Notes: a model not told the origin generated them from the letters alone. Counted from the first letter of the stretch, positions 1-9,982 are shown. The stretch is DNA of 64,000 nt from Streptomyces aureus (GCF_000725495.1 NZ_JNZD01000030.1:113160-177159); one strand, 5' to 3'. Program-made: numbers and translations.

Positions 1-584
1 TCGAACCGGAGCGTCGCCGCGCCCGGGGGGTGGGGCAGCGGCCGGTTGAACCGGGCCAGGACCGCGTCCGGGTCGTAGAAGAGACTGGCGCTCCGGCGGC
101 CCGCGCTGATCACGACGGGGTGCGTGGCGTGGGCGTCGGCGATGACCCCCTGGGGAAGGGAGCGCGCGTCGTACGGGCACAGGATCGTCACGTCCCGTCC
201 CGCGAACGCCCGGTTGATCAGGGCTTCGTGCTGGACGCAGGCCGGGTACTCGGCCGCGGTGCGGCCGTGCCAGACGGGTTCGCCGATGATGCGGACGCGG
301 ACCCCTTCGTGGGCGTCGGTGAACGCCCGCAGGACGGAGGGGATGATCCGGCCCGGGTTCCGGCCGGCCAGGCCCATGTCGATCCAGCGGACCTCGGCAC
401 CGACCGGCCCCAGCGCGTCCCGGATGAGTTCGAGGCGGGCGGCGGGAACGGCGACGGCCACCGGCTCGCCCGCGGCCACGCCCTCGGAGACGAAGCGCGT
501 CGTGCGTTGCACGTACTCGTGGTCGTCGCAGTAGATGAGCGCGGGGTGGACGAAGGGATCGCCGTCGAAGGTCTGCGTCGTCAT
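1..584 (-). CDS. MEDS-domain RsbA-like anti-sigma regulator, C-terminus cut off
   Basis: Reading leftwards from ATG at 584, an open frame of 194 codons runs off base 1, so the C-terminus is missing. The visible part begins MTTQTFDGDPFVHPALIYCD and has the features of the MEDS (DcmR-like sensory) domain: the HPALIY opening, a strand-helix alternation and a conserved stretch IIGEPVWHGRTAAEY followed by CVQHEALINRAF. In Streptomyces such domains are normally followed by an RsbW-like HATPase domain, and the proteins are called RsbA-family anti-sigma regulators; that half would lie to the left of the window. The gene diverges from the sigma-factor gene starting at 899, which suggests a regulatory link. 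The SD upstream is weak. The fold assignment is fairly sure; the role as anti-sigma factor is inferred. Confidence 0.8.
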   Translation of the reverse strand, partial: MTTQTFDGDPFVHPALIYCDDHEYVQRTTRFVSEGVAAGEPVAVAVPAARLELIRDALGPVGAEVRWIDMGLAGRNPGRIIPSVLRAFTDAHEGVRVRIIGEPVWHGRTAAEYPACVQHEALINRAFAGRDVTILCPYDARSLPQGVIADAHATHPVVISAGRRSASLFYDPDAVLARFNRPLPHPPGAATLRF

Positions 585-898
585 GCCGCGACCACCGCGC
601 CCCGGGGCCCGCGCCCTGCGAACGGTCCCGTGCGGGCGCACGCCACGGAGCGGCGCGCCTGCGCCCGGCCGACTCCCCACCCGATGCCCACGTAGCTGCC
701 CACGGACTCACCCCGTGAAGCATTTTACGTCGCTGCATCCGAACGGTGTCCCCGGCCGGAAGCAACCCCCGATCCGGCGTCCGCGCGGGGCGGGACCTAC
801 GCGTCTCGCGGAATTCCGGAATCGGTTGGCATGAGCGGTGTGATGCAGGGCAGACGGGCCCTGTCATCAATTCCTTAGGACGATGTGGGGTGGGCGGC
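585..898. other. Divergent intergenic region between rsbA-like and sigma genes
   Basis: This 314-base stretch separates two divergent genes and should hold both promoters. I see a GC-rich self-complementary segment near 597-614, an AT-richer patch around 722-732 and the palindrome GGAATTCC near 811, but no convincing -35/-10 pair or SigB-type GGGTA box. No small gene is supported here. Confidence 0.4.
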
Positions 899-1780
899 AT
901 GGCAGCCGTGACGGCAGCGAGGGCAACGGACACGGCGCAGCAGGCAGCGACGACCGCGGACGGGGTTCTTCCGCTGATCGACGAGCCGCTGAAGATCAGC
1001 CCGAAGGACGCGCGGGAGCTGTCGCGTCAGTTCTTCGACCGGCTCGCCGTTCTGGAGGAGGGCACGCACGAACACCAGTACGCGCGCAACACCCTGATCG
1101 AGATGAACCTCTCGCTCGTGCGGTACGCCGCCGCGCGCTTCCGCAGCCGCAGCCAGGGCGAGATGGAGGACATCGTCCAGGTCGGCACGATCGGGCTCAT
1201 CAAGGCCATCGACCGTTTCGAGCTGACCCGCGAGGTCGAGTTCACCTCCTTCGCGGTGCCTTACATCGTGGGTGAGATCAAGCGCTTCTTCCGTGACACG
1301 AGCTGGGCCGTGCACGTGCCGCGCCGGCTGCAGGAGGCTCGCGTCGAGCTGGCGAAGGCGACGGAGGAGCTGCGCACCCGCCTCGGCCGTACGCCGACGA
1401 CCCGTGAGCTGTCCGAGCTGATGTGCCTGTCCGAGGAAGAGGTCATCGAGGCGCGCAAGGCGTCCAACGGCTACAACTCCTCGTCCCTCGACGCGGCGCT
1501 GACGGCCGACGGCGGTGCGGACGGCGAGGCGGTCCTCGCGGACTTCATCGGCGAGGAGGACCCCTCGCTGGAACTGGTGGAGGACTTCAACTCGCTGGCC
1601 CCGCTGATCGCCCAGCTCGACGAGCGGCAGCGCCGGATCATTCATCTGCGTTTCGTCGAGGAGCGCACCCAGGCGCAGATCGGTGAGGAACTCGGCATCT
1701 CCCAGATGCACGTCTCCCGGCTGATCACCCGCATCATCAAGCGGCTGCGCGCCGGGCTGCTCGATCCCGCGGTCGCCTGA
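899..1780 (+). CDS. RNA polymerase sigma factor, SigB/SigF/SigG family
   Basis: A 293-residue group 3 sigma-70 factor of the SigB/SigF type, which directs RNA polymerase to stress or sporulation promoters and is normally held by an RsbW-type anti-sigma kinase. Region 2 is clear (residues about 70-140, with MEDIVQVGTIGLIKAIDRFE and FTSFAVPYIVGEIKRFFRD), region 3 follows (RTPTTRELSELM), and region 4 ends the protein with the helix-turn-helix TQAQIGEELGISQMHVSRL. There is no long N-terminal region 1.1, as expected for the group. I chose ATG 899 because homology begins just after it; the frame is open further upstream without a good start. The SD is poor. A strong terminator follows at 1815. It diverges from an RsbA-like gene and lies upstream of a sensor kinase and phosphatases, its likely regulators. 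Confidence 0.93.
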   Translation: MAAVTAARATDTAQQAATTADGVLPLIDEPLKISPKDARELSRQFFDRLAVLEEGTHEHQYARNTLIEMNLSLVRYAAARFRSRSQGEMEDIVQVGTIGLIKAIDRFELTREVEFTSFAVPYIVGEIKRFFRDTSWAVHVPRRLQEARVELAKATEELRTRLGRTPTTRELSELMCLSEEEVIEARKASNGYNSSSLDAALTADGGADGEAVLADFIGEEDPSLELVEDFNSLAPLIAQLDERQRRIIHLRFVEERTQAQIGEELGISQMHVSRLITRIIKRLRAGLLDPAVA

Positions 1781-1814
1781 CGCCCGCGCAGGTCAGCGCC
1801 TCTGAGGCCATCCC

Positions 1815-1853
1815 GTCGGCCCGCCCCGGACTCCGGTCCCGGGGCGGGCCGAC
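1815..1853 (+). terminator. Intrinsic-type terminator after the sigma gene
   Basis: A perfect 15-base inverted repeat (arms 1815-1829 and 1839-1853, GTCGGCCCGCCCCGG and its complement) with a 9-base loop begins 34 bases after the sigma stop codon. It is followed by GGCGTTT, not a long T-run, as is usual in Streptomyces. Confidence 0.85.
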
Positions 1854-2136
1854 GGCGTTTCGCGCGCCCGGCCCCGGTGACCGGGAACGAGAGGGTCCTG
1901 TCTATCCCGTTCGCCGCGAGTTATTCCTGTCACCGGCCACATTCCCGGGCCGTCGAGGAATTCCCCCGCACGCTTTGTTCCGGTCCTGTGATCTGGGTTA
2001 GCCTGCGGCGTATTTTCTTGACGGGATGACCCGTGATCTGCGGGAACCCCACGGACAGGCGGGGGGCCGTCCGTGGGCCCGGCGCGGTTCCGAGTTCCGT
2101 GACACGGGACTCCTGGGGAGCGGAACGAGGGTGGCC

Positions 2137-5100
2137 ATGACCAGGGCAGCGAGCGGGACGTCCGTACGGACACCGGGTGAGCAGGAGCTGCGGCAACTGC
2201 TGGCCGGCCTGACCGCCGTGCGCGACGGCGACTTCGGCACCCGGCTCCCGGACGAGGCCGGAGGTCTGCTGGGCGACATCGCCACGGTGTTCAACGGCAT
2301 GGTCGACCAGTTGTCCGTGTTCACCTCGGAGGTGACCCGGGTGGCGCGCGAGGTCGGTACCGAGGGCACGCTCGGCGGCCAGGCGGAGGTGCCGGGCGTC
2401 TCGGGCACCTGGGCCGACCTCACCGACTCCGTCAACGCGATGGCGGGCAACCTCACGACACAGGTCCGCGACATCGCGCAGGTGGCCACGGCGGTCGCCA
2501 AGGGCGATCTCTCGCAGAAGATCGACGTTCCCGCCCGGGGCGAGATCCTGCAGCTGAAGGAGACCGTCAACACGATGGTCGACCAGCTGTCCGCGTTCGC
2601 CGACGAGGTCACCCGCGTCGCCCGCGAGGTCGGCACCGACGGACGCCTCGGCGGGCAGGCGCAGGTTCCCGGCGTCGGCGGCGTCTGGCGCGACCTCACC
2701 GACTCGGTGAACTTCATGGCCGGCAACCTCACGGCCCAGGTCCGCAACGTGGCCCAGGTCACCACGGCGGTGGCCCAGGGAGATCTGTCCCAGAAGATCA
2801 CCGTTGATGCCCGGGGCGAGATCCTGGAGCTCAAGAACACCATCAACACGATGGTCGACCAGTTGTCCGCGTTCGCCGACGAGGTCACCCGCGTCGCCCG
2901 CGAGGTCGGCACCGACGGACGCCTCGGCGGCCAGGCCGACGTGAAGGGCGTCAAGGGCACCTGGCGCGACCTGACCGACTCCGTGAACTTCATGGCGGGC
3001 AACCTCACCGCCCAGGTCCGCTCCATCGCGCAGGTGGCCACCGCGGTCGCCAAGGGCGACCTGTCGCAGAAGATCACCGTCGACGCGCGCGGCGAGATCC
3101 TCGAACTCAAGGAGACCATCAACACGATGGTCGAGCAGCTCTCCGCGTTCGCCGACGAGGTCACCCGCGTCGCCCGCGAGGTCGGCACGGCGGGCAACCT
3201 GGGCGGGCAGGCCACCGTGCGGGGTGTGTCGGGCACCTGGAAGGACCTCACCGACAACGTCAACGTGATGGCGTCGAACCTGACCGGCCAGGTCCGCTCC
3301 ATCGCCCAGGTGGCCACCGCGGTCGCCCGCGGCGACCTGTCGCAGAAGATCACCGTGGAGGCGAAGGGCGAGGTCGCGGCGCTGGCCGACGTCATCAACA
3401 CGATGGTCGACACGCTGTCCGCGTTCGCCGACGAGGTCACCCGCGTCGCCCGCGAGGTCGGCACCGAGGGACGCCTCGGCGGCCAGGCGCACGTGCCCAA
3501 CGTGGCCGGCACCTGGAAGGACCTCACGGACAACGTCAACTCGATGGCCAACAACCTCACCGGACAGGTGCGCAACATCGCCCTGGTGACGACGGCGGTG
3601 GCCAAGGGCGACCTTTCCAAGAAGATCGACGTCGACGCGCGCGGCGAGATCCTCGAACTCAAGACGACCATCAACACCATGGTCGACCAGCTCTCCGCCT
3701 TCGCCGCCGAGGTCACCCGCGTGGCGCGCGAGGTCGGCAGCGAGGGCAGGCTCGGCGGCCAGGCCGAGGTGGAGGGCGTCTCGGGCACCTGGAAGCGGCT
3801 GACCGAGAACGTGAACGAGCTGGCCGGCAACCTCACGCGCCAGGTCCGCGCGATCGCCGAGGTCACCGGAGCGGTGGCCGAGGGCGACCTGACCCGGTCC
3901 ATCACGGTGGAGGCCTCGGGCGAGGTCGCCGACCTGAAGGACAACATCAACTCCATGGTGGAGTCGCTGCGGGAGACGACCCGCGCCAACCAGGAACAGG
4001 ACTGGCTCAAGACCAACCTGGCCCGTATCTCCGGTCTGATGCAGGGATACCGCGACCTGGACGTGGTGGCCGACCTCATCATGGACGAGCTCACCCCGCT
4101 GGTCGCCGCGCAGTACGGGGCCTTCTACCTCGCCGAGGAGACCACGAAGGGCACCGAGCTCAGGCTCGTCGGGTCCTACGGCTACCCGGACGAGGACGGG
4201 CGACCCACACGCATCCCGCTGGGCCGCTCGCTCGTCGGACAGGCCGCGCGCAGCCGGCGGGCGATCACCGTGGACGAGGTGCCGCCGGGCTACGTCACCA
4301 TCTCCTCGGGCCTCGGACGGACCGCGCCCACCGCGCTGGTGGTGCTGCCGATCGTCGTCGAGGAACAGGTCCTCGGAGTGATCGAGCTCGCCTCGGTGAC
4401 CCGTTTCACCCAGGGTCACCGGACCTTCCTGGAACAGCTGATGGAGACGATCGGGGTCAACGTCAGCACCATCGTGGCCAACGCCCGTACCGACGAGCTG
4501 CTGGGCGAGTCGCAGCGGCTGACCGCCGAACTCCAGGCACGCTCCGAGGAGTTGCAGGTCCAGCAGGACGAGCTCCAGCGCTCCAACGCCGAGCTGGAGG
4601 ACAAGGCGTCCCTGCTCGCGACGCAGAACCGCGACATCGAGGCGAAGAACCTCCAGATCGAGCAGGCCCGGCAGGAACTGGAGGCCCGGGCGCAGCAGTT
4701 GTCGCTGGCGTCCAAGTACAAGTCCGAGTTCCTCGCCAACATGAGCCACGAGCTGCGGACCCCGCTCAACAGCCTCCTCATCCTGGCCCAGCTGCTGGCG
4801 CAGAACCCGTCCCGCAATCTCACGCCCAAGCAGGTCGAGTACGCGGGCATCATCCACTCCGCGGGCTCCGACCTGCTCCAGCTGATCAACGACATCCTCG
4901 ACCTGTCGAAGGTCGAGGCCGGCAAGATGGACGTGACCCCCGAGCGGGTCCCGCTGCGACAGCTGCTCGAGTACGTCGAGGCCACCTTCCGCCCGATGAC
5001 CTCGCAGAAGAGCCTGGACTTCACCGTCAGCACGGCTCCCGGGGCCCCGGTGGACCTGCTCACCGACGACTCCCGGCTGCGGCAGGTGCTGCGCAACCTG

Positions 5101-6414
5101 CTGTCGAACGCGGTGAAGTTCACCGAGCAGGGCCGGGTCGAGCTGCGCATCGAACCGGCGGCCGACCAGGAGATCCCCGCGGGCGTCCGGCGGGGCGGCA
5201 CGATCGCCGCGTTCCGGGTCAAGGACACCGGCATCGGCATCCCGGAGCAGCAGCTGGAGACGATCTTCGGCGCCTTCCAGCAGGCCGACGGCACCACGAG
5301 CCGCAAGTACGGCGGCACCGGTCTCGGTCTGTCCATCACCCGTGAGATCGCCCATCTGCTCGGCGGAGCGGTCACCGTGGACAGCACGCCCGGCCAGGGC
5401 AGCACGTTCACGCTCTTCCTGCCGGTCGCCCGGCCCGAGTTCGAGGAGCTGCTGGCGGGTGTCCGCACCGCGGAGCCGGCCCCGCAGGAGGACTCCGCGG
5501 CGCACACCGAACCCCGGCACTCCGCTTCCGGCACGATCAGCCTGCCCCGCCAGCGGCGCCGCCGGCTGCTGGTCGTGGAGGAGCGGCCGCGGGGTCTGCT
5601 GACGCTGGTGGCCGAGAGCGCGGTCGGGGACGTGGCCCGCAGCCGTGACGAGGGGGACGCCCGGGAGAGCGTGGACGTCGTCACCGTCGTCGGGGCGCAG
5701 GAGGCCGCCGGCGCGCTGGCGGCGGAGCCGTGGCACTGCGTCGTGCTCGAACTCGGCATGCCGGAGGGCGAGACGGCCCGGTTCCTCGAAGCCGCCAAGG
5801 GCGACTCGGCTCTGGCGACGGTGCCTGTGCTCGTCCACAACGGCAGCCGGGTCGACCTCGCGCAGGAGCGTGCGCTCCAGTCGCGCTCGGGCGCCCGCTC
5901 GCTGGAGTTCCTGTCCAGCCTGGACGAGCTGCGCGAGCGGATCGCGCTGCACCTGTCCGCGGAGCAGCCGGGCGACGTGGTGCCGCTGGTCCGCGCGGAG
6001 GAGGCGAGGCATCTGCCCGCGGGGCCGGTCGACGGCGCCTCCCAGGGCCGTACGGTCCTCGTCGTCGACGACGACGCCCGCAATCTGTTCGCGCTCAGCG
6101 GGATCCTGGAGCTGCACGGCTTCCAGGTGCTGCACGCGGAGAACGGCAGGAAGGGCATCGAGACCCTGCTCGGCCGGCCCGAGGTCGCGCTGATCCTGAT
6201 GGACGTGATGATGCCCGAGATGGACGGGTACACCGCGACCGCCGAGATCCGCAGGATGCCGGAGTACGCCGACCTGCCGATCATCGCGGTGACGGCGAAG
6301 GCCATGCCCGGCGACCGGGAGAAGAGCCTGCTGTCGGGTGCCAGCGACCATGTCACCAAGCCGGTGGACACCGAGGACCTCATCGCGTGTGTCCGGCGCT
6401 GGCTCGGGGAGTGA
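2137..6414 (+). CDS. Soluble multi-HAMP hybrid sensor histidine kinase with two receivers
   Basis: A 1425-residue cytoplasmic hybrid kinase with no membrane segment. Order: half HAMP unit (about 20-58), six 92-residue HAMP-containing repeats (59-610), GAF (about 634-780), coiled coil (783-862), HisKA with phospho-acceptor His871 in [12 protein letters not shown], HATPase (Asn991 in [16 protein letters not shown] from 1030, GGTGLGLSI), then two receiver domains. Receiver 1 reads [10 protein letters not shown], with Glu1205 where the phosphorylated Asp belongs. Receiver 2 is canonical (DDD 1311-1313, Asp1356 in [19 protein letters not shown]). The architecture recalls fungal group III Nik1 kinases and large Streptomyces HAMP kinases. 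ATG 2137 was chosen over upstream in-frame codons because a GAGG motif precedes it by 6-7 bases. The gene ends 84 bases before an ANTAR/SpoIIE phosphatase, suggesting a shared transcript. No output DNA-binding domain is present. Confidence 0.92.
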   Translation: MTRAASGTSVRTPGEQELRQLLAGLTAVRDGDFGTRLPDEAGGLLGDIATVFNGMVDQLSVFTSEVTRVAREVGTEGTLGGQAEVPGVSGTWADLTDSVNAMAGNLTTQVRDIAQVATAVAKGDLSQKIDVPARGEILQLKETVNTMVDQLSAFADEVTRVAREVGTDGRLGGQAQVPGVGGVWRDLTDSVNFMAGNLTAQVRNVAQVTTAVAQGDLSQKITVDARGEILELKNTINTMVDQLSAFADEVTRVAREVGTDGRLGGQADVKGVKGTWRDLTDSVNFMAGNLTAQVRSIAQVATAVAKGDLSQKITVDARGEILELKETINTMVEQLSAFADEVTRVAREVGTAGNLGGQATVRGVSGTWKDLTDNVNVMASNLTGQVRSIAQVATAVARGDLSQKITVEAKGEVAALADVINTMVDTLSAFADEVTRVAREVGTEGRLGGQAHVPNVAGTWKDLTDNVNSMANNLTGQVRNIALVTTAVAKGDLSKKIDVDARGEILELKTTINTMVDQLSAFAAEVTRVAREVGSEGRLGGQAEVEGVSGTWKRLTENVNELAGNLTRQVRAIAEVTGAVAEGDLTRSITVEASGEVADLKDNINSMVESLRETTRANQEQDWLKTNLARISGLMQGYRDLDVVADLIMDELTPLVAAQYGAFYLAEETTKGTELRLVGSYGYPDEDGRPTRIPLGRSLVGQAARSRRAITVDEVPPGYVTISSGLGRTAPTALVVLPIVVEEQVLGVIELASVTRFTQGHRTFLEQLMETIGVNVSTIVANARTDELLGESQRLTAELQARSEELQVQQDELQRSNAELEDKASLLATQNRDIEAKNLQIEQARQELEARAQQLSLASKYKSEFLANMSHELRTPLNSLLILAQLLAQNPSRNLTPKQVEYAGIIHSAGSDLLQLINDILDLSKVEAGKMDVTPERVPLRQLLEYVEATFRPMTSQKSLDFTVSTAPGAPVDLLTDDSRLRQVLRNLLSNAVKFTEQGRVELRIEPAADQEIPAGVRRGGTIAAFRVKDTGIGIPEQQLETIFGAFQQADGTTSRKYGGTGLGLSITREIAHLLGGAVTVDSTPGQGSTFTLFLPVARPEFEELLAGVRTAEPAPQEDSAAHTEPRHSASGTISLPRQRRRRLLVVEERPRGLLTLVAESAVGDVARSRDEGDARESVDVVTVVGAQEAAGALAAEPWHCVVLELGMPEGETARFLEAAKGDSALATVPVLVHNGSRVDLAQERALQSRSGARSLEFLSSLDELRERIALHLSAEQPGDVVPLVRAEEARHLPAGPVDGASQGRTVLVVDDDARNLFALSGILELHGFQVLHAENGRKGIETLLGRPEVALILMDVMMPEMDGYTATAEIRRMPEYADLPIIAVTAKAMPGDREKSLLSGASDHVTKPVDTEDLIACVRRWLGE
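2311..3966 (+). repeat. Six 276-bp in-frame repeats encoding HAMP units
   Basis: Six consecutive 276-base units start at 2311, 2587, 2863, 3139, 3415 and 3691. Each encodes a 92-residue block beginning [16 protein letters not shown], passing through GGQA and DLTDxVN, and ending INTMVD or similar. Units 2 to 5 are very alike at DNA level, including long identical runs such as that encoding [15 protein letters not shown], so unequal recombination or recent homogenisation is plausible. Units 1 and 6 have diverged most. Confidence 0.95.
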
Positions 6415-6498
6415 CATGACACCCGGCACCGCCCGCCGCGGCCGCCCGGCGGGACTCCCGCCGCGGCCGCCCCTCCCCCGCCCAGGAGCGGCCGCACG

Positions 6499-8922
6499 AT
6501 GAACAGTCCCGAGACGACCGGCGCGGACGCGGACGCCCCCGGTCCCCCGGACGACGCACTGGACGCCGGGCCCACCGGCGATCTCACGCGCACGCCCAGG
6601 ACGTCCCCGGTGGGCCGGCTCGCGGCCACCGTCGAGCGGCTGCGCCACGAGGTGCGGGCCGCCCAGGCCGAGGCCGACGGGCGCGCCCTGATCGAGCTGG
6701 CCAAGGGCATCCTGGTCGAACGGCTGGGATGCGGACCGGCACAGGCCGCCCGTCAGCTCACCGAGCTGGCCGCCCAGGCCCGTGTGCCGCAGCTCCAGCT
6801 CGCGGTCGAGATCATCAACCAGGCGGCGCACGACCGGCTCTCGGAGGTGACCAGCACCTTCCTGTCCGCGACGGGTGAGCGGCCGTCGCGGGACGACGCT
6901 CCCGCCGTGCGACTGCGCGCGGCCGAGAGCGGCGCCCTGGCGGCAGGAGACACCCAGGCGGTGGCCGACTCCCTGCTCCAGCACGCGCTCACCCCGCTCG
7001 GGGCGGTCGCCGTGGCCATCTGGGCGGCGGACGCGGACGGTTCGCTGTCCCTGGCGGGCAGCGCGGGGTTCTCGGCGGCGGAGGCCCGGCGCTGGCGTTA
7101 CGTTCCTCCGGGGGTGGCGACGGTGGCGCGCCGCGCCCTGTCCGACCGTGCGGCGCGGTGGGTGCCCTCGCTGGCGGGCACCGGACTGCCGACCATCGGG
7201 CACACGGAGCATCCGGACGGCGGCCGGGTCGCGGTGCCGGCCGGTTCCGGGGGCCGCATCCACGGCGTCCTGGAGATCGCCTGGCCCTCGGTCCTCGGGC
7301 CGCAGCCGCCACAGGTCGTCCGTCAGGTCGAGGCGCTGGCCGAACTGTGCTCGCACACCCTGGAGACCCACGCGCTGCCGGGCGACTGCCAGGACGTACG
7401 GGGCACCGCCGACGTCTGCGAACTCATCGACCTGGTGGACGGACTGCACGATCCCGCCCTGGTCCTCGTGCCCCAGCTCGACGACGAGGGACGGCTCGCC
7501 GACTTCCGCATCCGCCATGTGAACGGGCGTTTCCTCGACCCGGCCGGCCGGCCGCGCGGCACCGTCCAGGGGGCGCTGCTGCTGGAGGCCTATCCGCTGG
7601 CCGCCGGACAGAGCGGCCTGTTCGCCTGCGTCGAGCGGGTCTACGCGACCGGGGAGCCGTTCCGGGCCCGCCGCATGGATCTGACCGCGCTGGTCGACCA
7701 GGTGCCGCTGTCGGCCGTGGCGGACATCAACGTCAGCCGGCACGGCGGGACCGTGCTGCTCATCTGGCGCATAGAGGACGAGACGGCACGCCTTGCGAGT
7801 CTGCTCCAGCACGCGCAGCGGCTCGGCCGGATCGGCGGGTTCGAGGAGAACCTGCTGACCGGCGAGACCATCTGGAACGAGACGCTCTTCGATCTGTACG
7901 GCCGCTCCCCCGCGGGCGCGCCCGTCCCGCTGGAGGAGCTGGCCGCGCACGCCCATGCCGACGACGCCGTCGGCATCGGCCGATTCCTGCGCACGGTGCT
8001 GCACCATCGCCGGCCCGCCACCGCCGCGTTCCGGCTGCAGCGTCCCGACGGCGTGACCCGGCACATCCGGGTGGTGGCCGAGCCGGTGCTCGACGCCGAG
8101 GGCCGGCTGTTCGCGGTGCGCGGGGCCTACCAGGACATCTCGGCGCAGCACTGGACCGAGGTGGCGCTGGCGGTCACCCGCGACCAGCTGGCGCACACCG
8201 AGCAGCAGGCCCATGAGCGCAACCGGCTGACCCTTCAGCTGCAGCACGCGATCATGCCGCCGACCCAGGCGCCGCTGCGGGCCCCGGGGCTCGACGTGGC
8301 GGTGCGCTACCGGCCGGCGGAGACCGAACAGCTCGTCGGGGGCGACTGGTACGACGCCGTCGTGCTGTCCTCGGGGCTGGTCCTGCTGTGCGTCGGCGAC
8401 GTGGCCGGTCACGGCATAGAGGCGGCGACGAGCATGGTGGTGCTGCGCAACGCGCTGCGCGGACTGGCCGTGACGGGCGCGGGGCCGGGGCAGCTGCTGT
8501 CCTGGCTCAACATCGTGGCGCACCACCTGACGGGCGGGGTCACCGCCACCGCGGTCTGCGGGATCTACGACCCCGAGCGCCGTGTGCTGCGCTGGGCGCG
8601 GGCCGGACATCTCCCGCCCGTCCTGGTCCGGGACGCGGACGCGAGCCCGCTGCCGCTCCTCAAGGGCATCCTGCTCGGTGCCGTCCCCGAGGCGACGTTC
8701 GAGGAGGACGAGGTCCAGCTGGAGGTCCACGACACGCTGTTGATGTACACGGACGGTCTGATCGAGCGGCGCGACCGCTCGGTGGAGGTGTCGCTGCGGC
8801 AGCTGCTCACCGCGGCCCGGACGACCTCCGGGACGCTGGACCAGCAGCTGGACCGGCTCCTGACCTACAGCAGGTCCGACACCGACGACGACACCTGCAT
8901 CGTCGGCATCCGGGTCGAGTAG
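6499..8922 (+). CDS. ANTAR-GAF-PAS-SpoIIE (PP2C-type) protein phosphatase
   Basis: An 807-residue RsbU-type Ser/Thr phosphatase, whose family dephosphorylates STAS anti-anti-sigma factors. An ANTAR-like three-helix segment lies at about 47-104 (ALIELAKGILVERLGCG then AARQLTELAAQA), followed by a GAF-like region (about 130-290), two PAS-like regions (about 320-420 and 435-545), a short coiled coil and a complete SpoIIE/PP2C domain (585-805). Metal ligands are intact: Asp616 in GGDWYD, Asp634 in GDVAGHG, YTDGL, and DDT near the C-terminus. ATG 6499 has AGGAG ten bases upstream. The gene follows the hybrid kinase closely and probably shares its transcript. ANTAR domains normally bind RNA, so its fusion to a phosphatase is unusual; the element could instead act as a dimer or relay helix. 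Substrate unknown. Confidence 0.9.
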   Translation: MNSPETTGADADAPGPPDDALDAGPTGDLTRTPRTSPVGRLAATVERLRHEVRAAQAEADGRALIELAKGILVERLGCGPAQAARQLTELAAQARVPQLQLAVEIINQAAHDRLSEVTSTFLSATGERPSRDDAPAVRLRAAESGALAAGDTQAVADSLLQHALTPLGAVAVAIWAADADGSLSLAGSAGFSAAEARRWRYVPPGVATVARRALSDRAARWVPSLAGTGLPTIGHTEHPDGGRVAVPAGSGGRIHGVLEIAWPSVLGPQPPQVVRQVEALAELCSHTLETHALPGDCQDVRGTADVCELIDLVDGLHDPALVLVPQLDDEGRLADFRIRHVNGRFLDPAGRPRGTVQGALLLEAYPLAAGQSGLFACVERVYATGEPFRARRMDLTALVDQVPLSAVADINVSRHGGTVLLIWRIEDETARLASLLQHAQRLGRIGGFEENLLTGETIWNETLFDLYGRSPAGAPVPLEELAAHAHADDAVGIGRFLRTVLHHRRPATAAFRLQRPDGVTRHIRVVAEPVLDAEGRLFAVRGAYQDISAQHWTEVALAVTRDQLAHTEQQAHERNRLTLQLQHAIMPPTQAPLRAPGLDVAVRYRPAETEQLVGGDWYDAVVLSSGLVLLCVGDVAGHGIEAATSMVVLRNALRGLAVTGAGPGQLLSWLNIVAHHLTGGVTATAVCGIYDPERRVLRWARAGHLPPVLVRDADASPLPLLKGILLGAVPEATFEEDEVQLEVHDTLLMYTDGLIERRDRSVEVSLRQLLTAARTTSGTLDQQLDRLLTYSRSDTDDDTCIVGIRVE

Positions 8923-8941
8923 GGCGGGAGGGCGCCCGGCC

Positions 8942-9076
8942 GCGGGGTCCACCCGGCCGCGCGGGCGGCGGGGCGGACCCCGCGGTACGAGTGCGGCCCC
9001 GCCGGCAGCCGGGGGGAGTGGCTGCCTGCGGGGCCGTGCAGCTCGGGCTTCGCCAGGGGGGTAGCTTCCCGAGCTG
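8942..9076. terminator. Three tandem hairpins between convergent genes
   Basis: Three inverted repeats follow one another between the phosphatase stop (8922) and the HAD stop (9162): GCGGGGTCC at 8942-8950 with 8975-8983; a 17-base arm pair with one mismatch at 8994-9010 and 9020-9036; and CAGCTCGGG at 9039-9047 with 9068-9076. Together they probably form a bidirectional terminator. Bases 9077-9161 hold nothing I recognise. Confidence 0.7.
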
Positions 9077-9161
9077 TCTCAGGATGCTGGTGCCCGGCTT
9101 CCCGGGATGCATGCACACGAGTTTCGGGCGGGTTTTCCCCTCGTATGGCCGAGCGGCCGGA

Positions 9162-9905
9162 TCAGGGCCGCCGCCGCAGGGCGTGCAGCAGCGGTTCCAG
9201 GGACGCCGTGACGCTCTGCGGGGGCACACCCGCCTCGTGCAGCGCCTTCGCGCGGACGGGATGGCGGGCGTATCCGAGGAACGGAACGCCTGCCCGGTGG
9301 GCCGCCGCGTGTTCCGCGGGCGTGCCGCCGATCACGAGCGAGGTCTCCGGTTCGGCCGCCATGGTGTCGAGGGCGAGTTCCAGGACCCCGGGGCGCGGCG
9401 CCCGGGTGTCCGGGTCCGGGGTACGGCCGAATATGTGCGGGGCGAAGCAGGGGGTGAGGTCCCGCGCGTTCAGATACGAGGTGACGCTCCGCGCCGAGGT
9501 GTCGGTCGCGACGGCGAGCCGTGCCCCGACCGCGACCCAGGTGCGGACCAGCGGGTCCGCGTACGCCGTCGGCATCGCGGTGCGCACCGCCTCTTGCTCG
9601 GTCCGGCCGAGCCACGCGTCGAGGCGGGCGGCCGCCTCGCTCCCGGGATGCCGTCCGGTCAGTGCCGCCAGGGCGCGGTAGGGGTCCGCGTGCCCGTGCT
9701 CCTCCTCGGTGAGCACCGCGGCGAGGCCCTGTTCCGTCAGCCAGTCCCGCTGGGCCCGGACGACGGCCGTCGCCGAGGGCCCGGAGAACAGCTGGCACAG
9801 CGGACCGTCGAAGCCGAAGACGACATACCGGGTCCGCGCGATCAGTTCCCGAACATTTTCGATCCGACTCGTCACCACATTGATCTGTCCCGTCCCGGCC
9901 GTCAC
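9162..9905 (-). CDS. HAD-family protein with degenerate active site
   Basis: A 247-residue protein of the haloacid dehalogenase superfamily (Streptomyces phosphoglycolate-phosphatase-like group) by overall layout: motif I near residue 30, a helical cap, motif II LAVATDTSA and a motif IV region LVIGGTPAEH. The catalytic residues are eroded. Motif I reads VVFGFDGPL, with Gly31 (codon GGC, 9813-9815) where the nucleophile Asp of FDxDG should be. The motif III Lys is replaced (RPGVLELAL), and motif IV has GG instead of GD. A one-base change from GAC would explain motif I. It is therefore probably a pseudo-enzyme, a binding protein or a decaying gene. The start is uncertain: GTG 9905 gives the full frame, while GTG 9875 would match family length; neither has a clear SD. 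Confidence 0.8.
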   Translation of the reverse strand: MTAGTGQINVVTSRIENVRELIARTRYVVFGFDGPLCQLFSGPSATAVVRAQRDWLTEQGLAAVLTEEEHGHADPYRALAALTGRHPGSEAAARLDAWLGRTEQEAVRTAMPTAYADPLVRTWVAVGARLAVATDTSARSVTSYLNARDLTPCFAPHIFGRTPDPDTRAPRPGVLELALDTMAAEPETSLVIGGTPAEHAAAHRAGVPFLGYARHPVRAKALHEAGVPPQSVTASLEPLLHALRRRP

Positions 9906-9982
9906 TAAGCGGGCGACGGCGGGCCAGTCGATGTGATTCGGCCGGACCCCCTTGCCTCTCCCCCGGTTCCGGGTCCGAATCG

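Noticed and set aside
1981..2010. SigB-type promoter before the hybrid kinase
   Set aside because: GGGTTA is present, but the spacing to TTTGTT and the -10 sequence deviate too much to call.
2311..3966. Possible assembly duplication of the HAMP units
   Set aside because: All units keep frame and length, differ at scattered codons, and such HAMP chains are normal in this kinase type.
1930..8952. A 2340-codon open frame on the minus strand
   Set aside because: It is the antisense of the hybrid kinase and phosphatase genes. Its residues are low-complexity Arg/Gly/Asp/His-rich, it mirrors the HAMP repeats, and the plus-strand products are fully recognisable.
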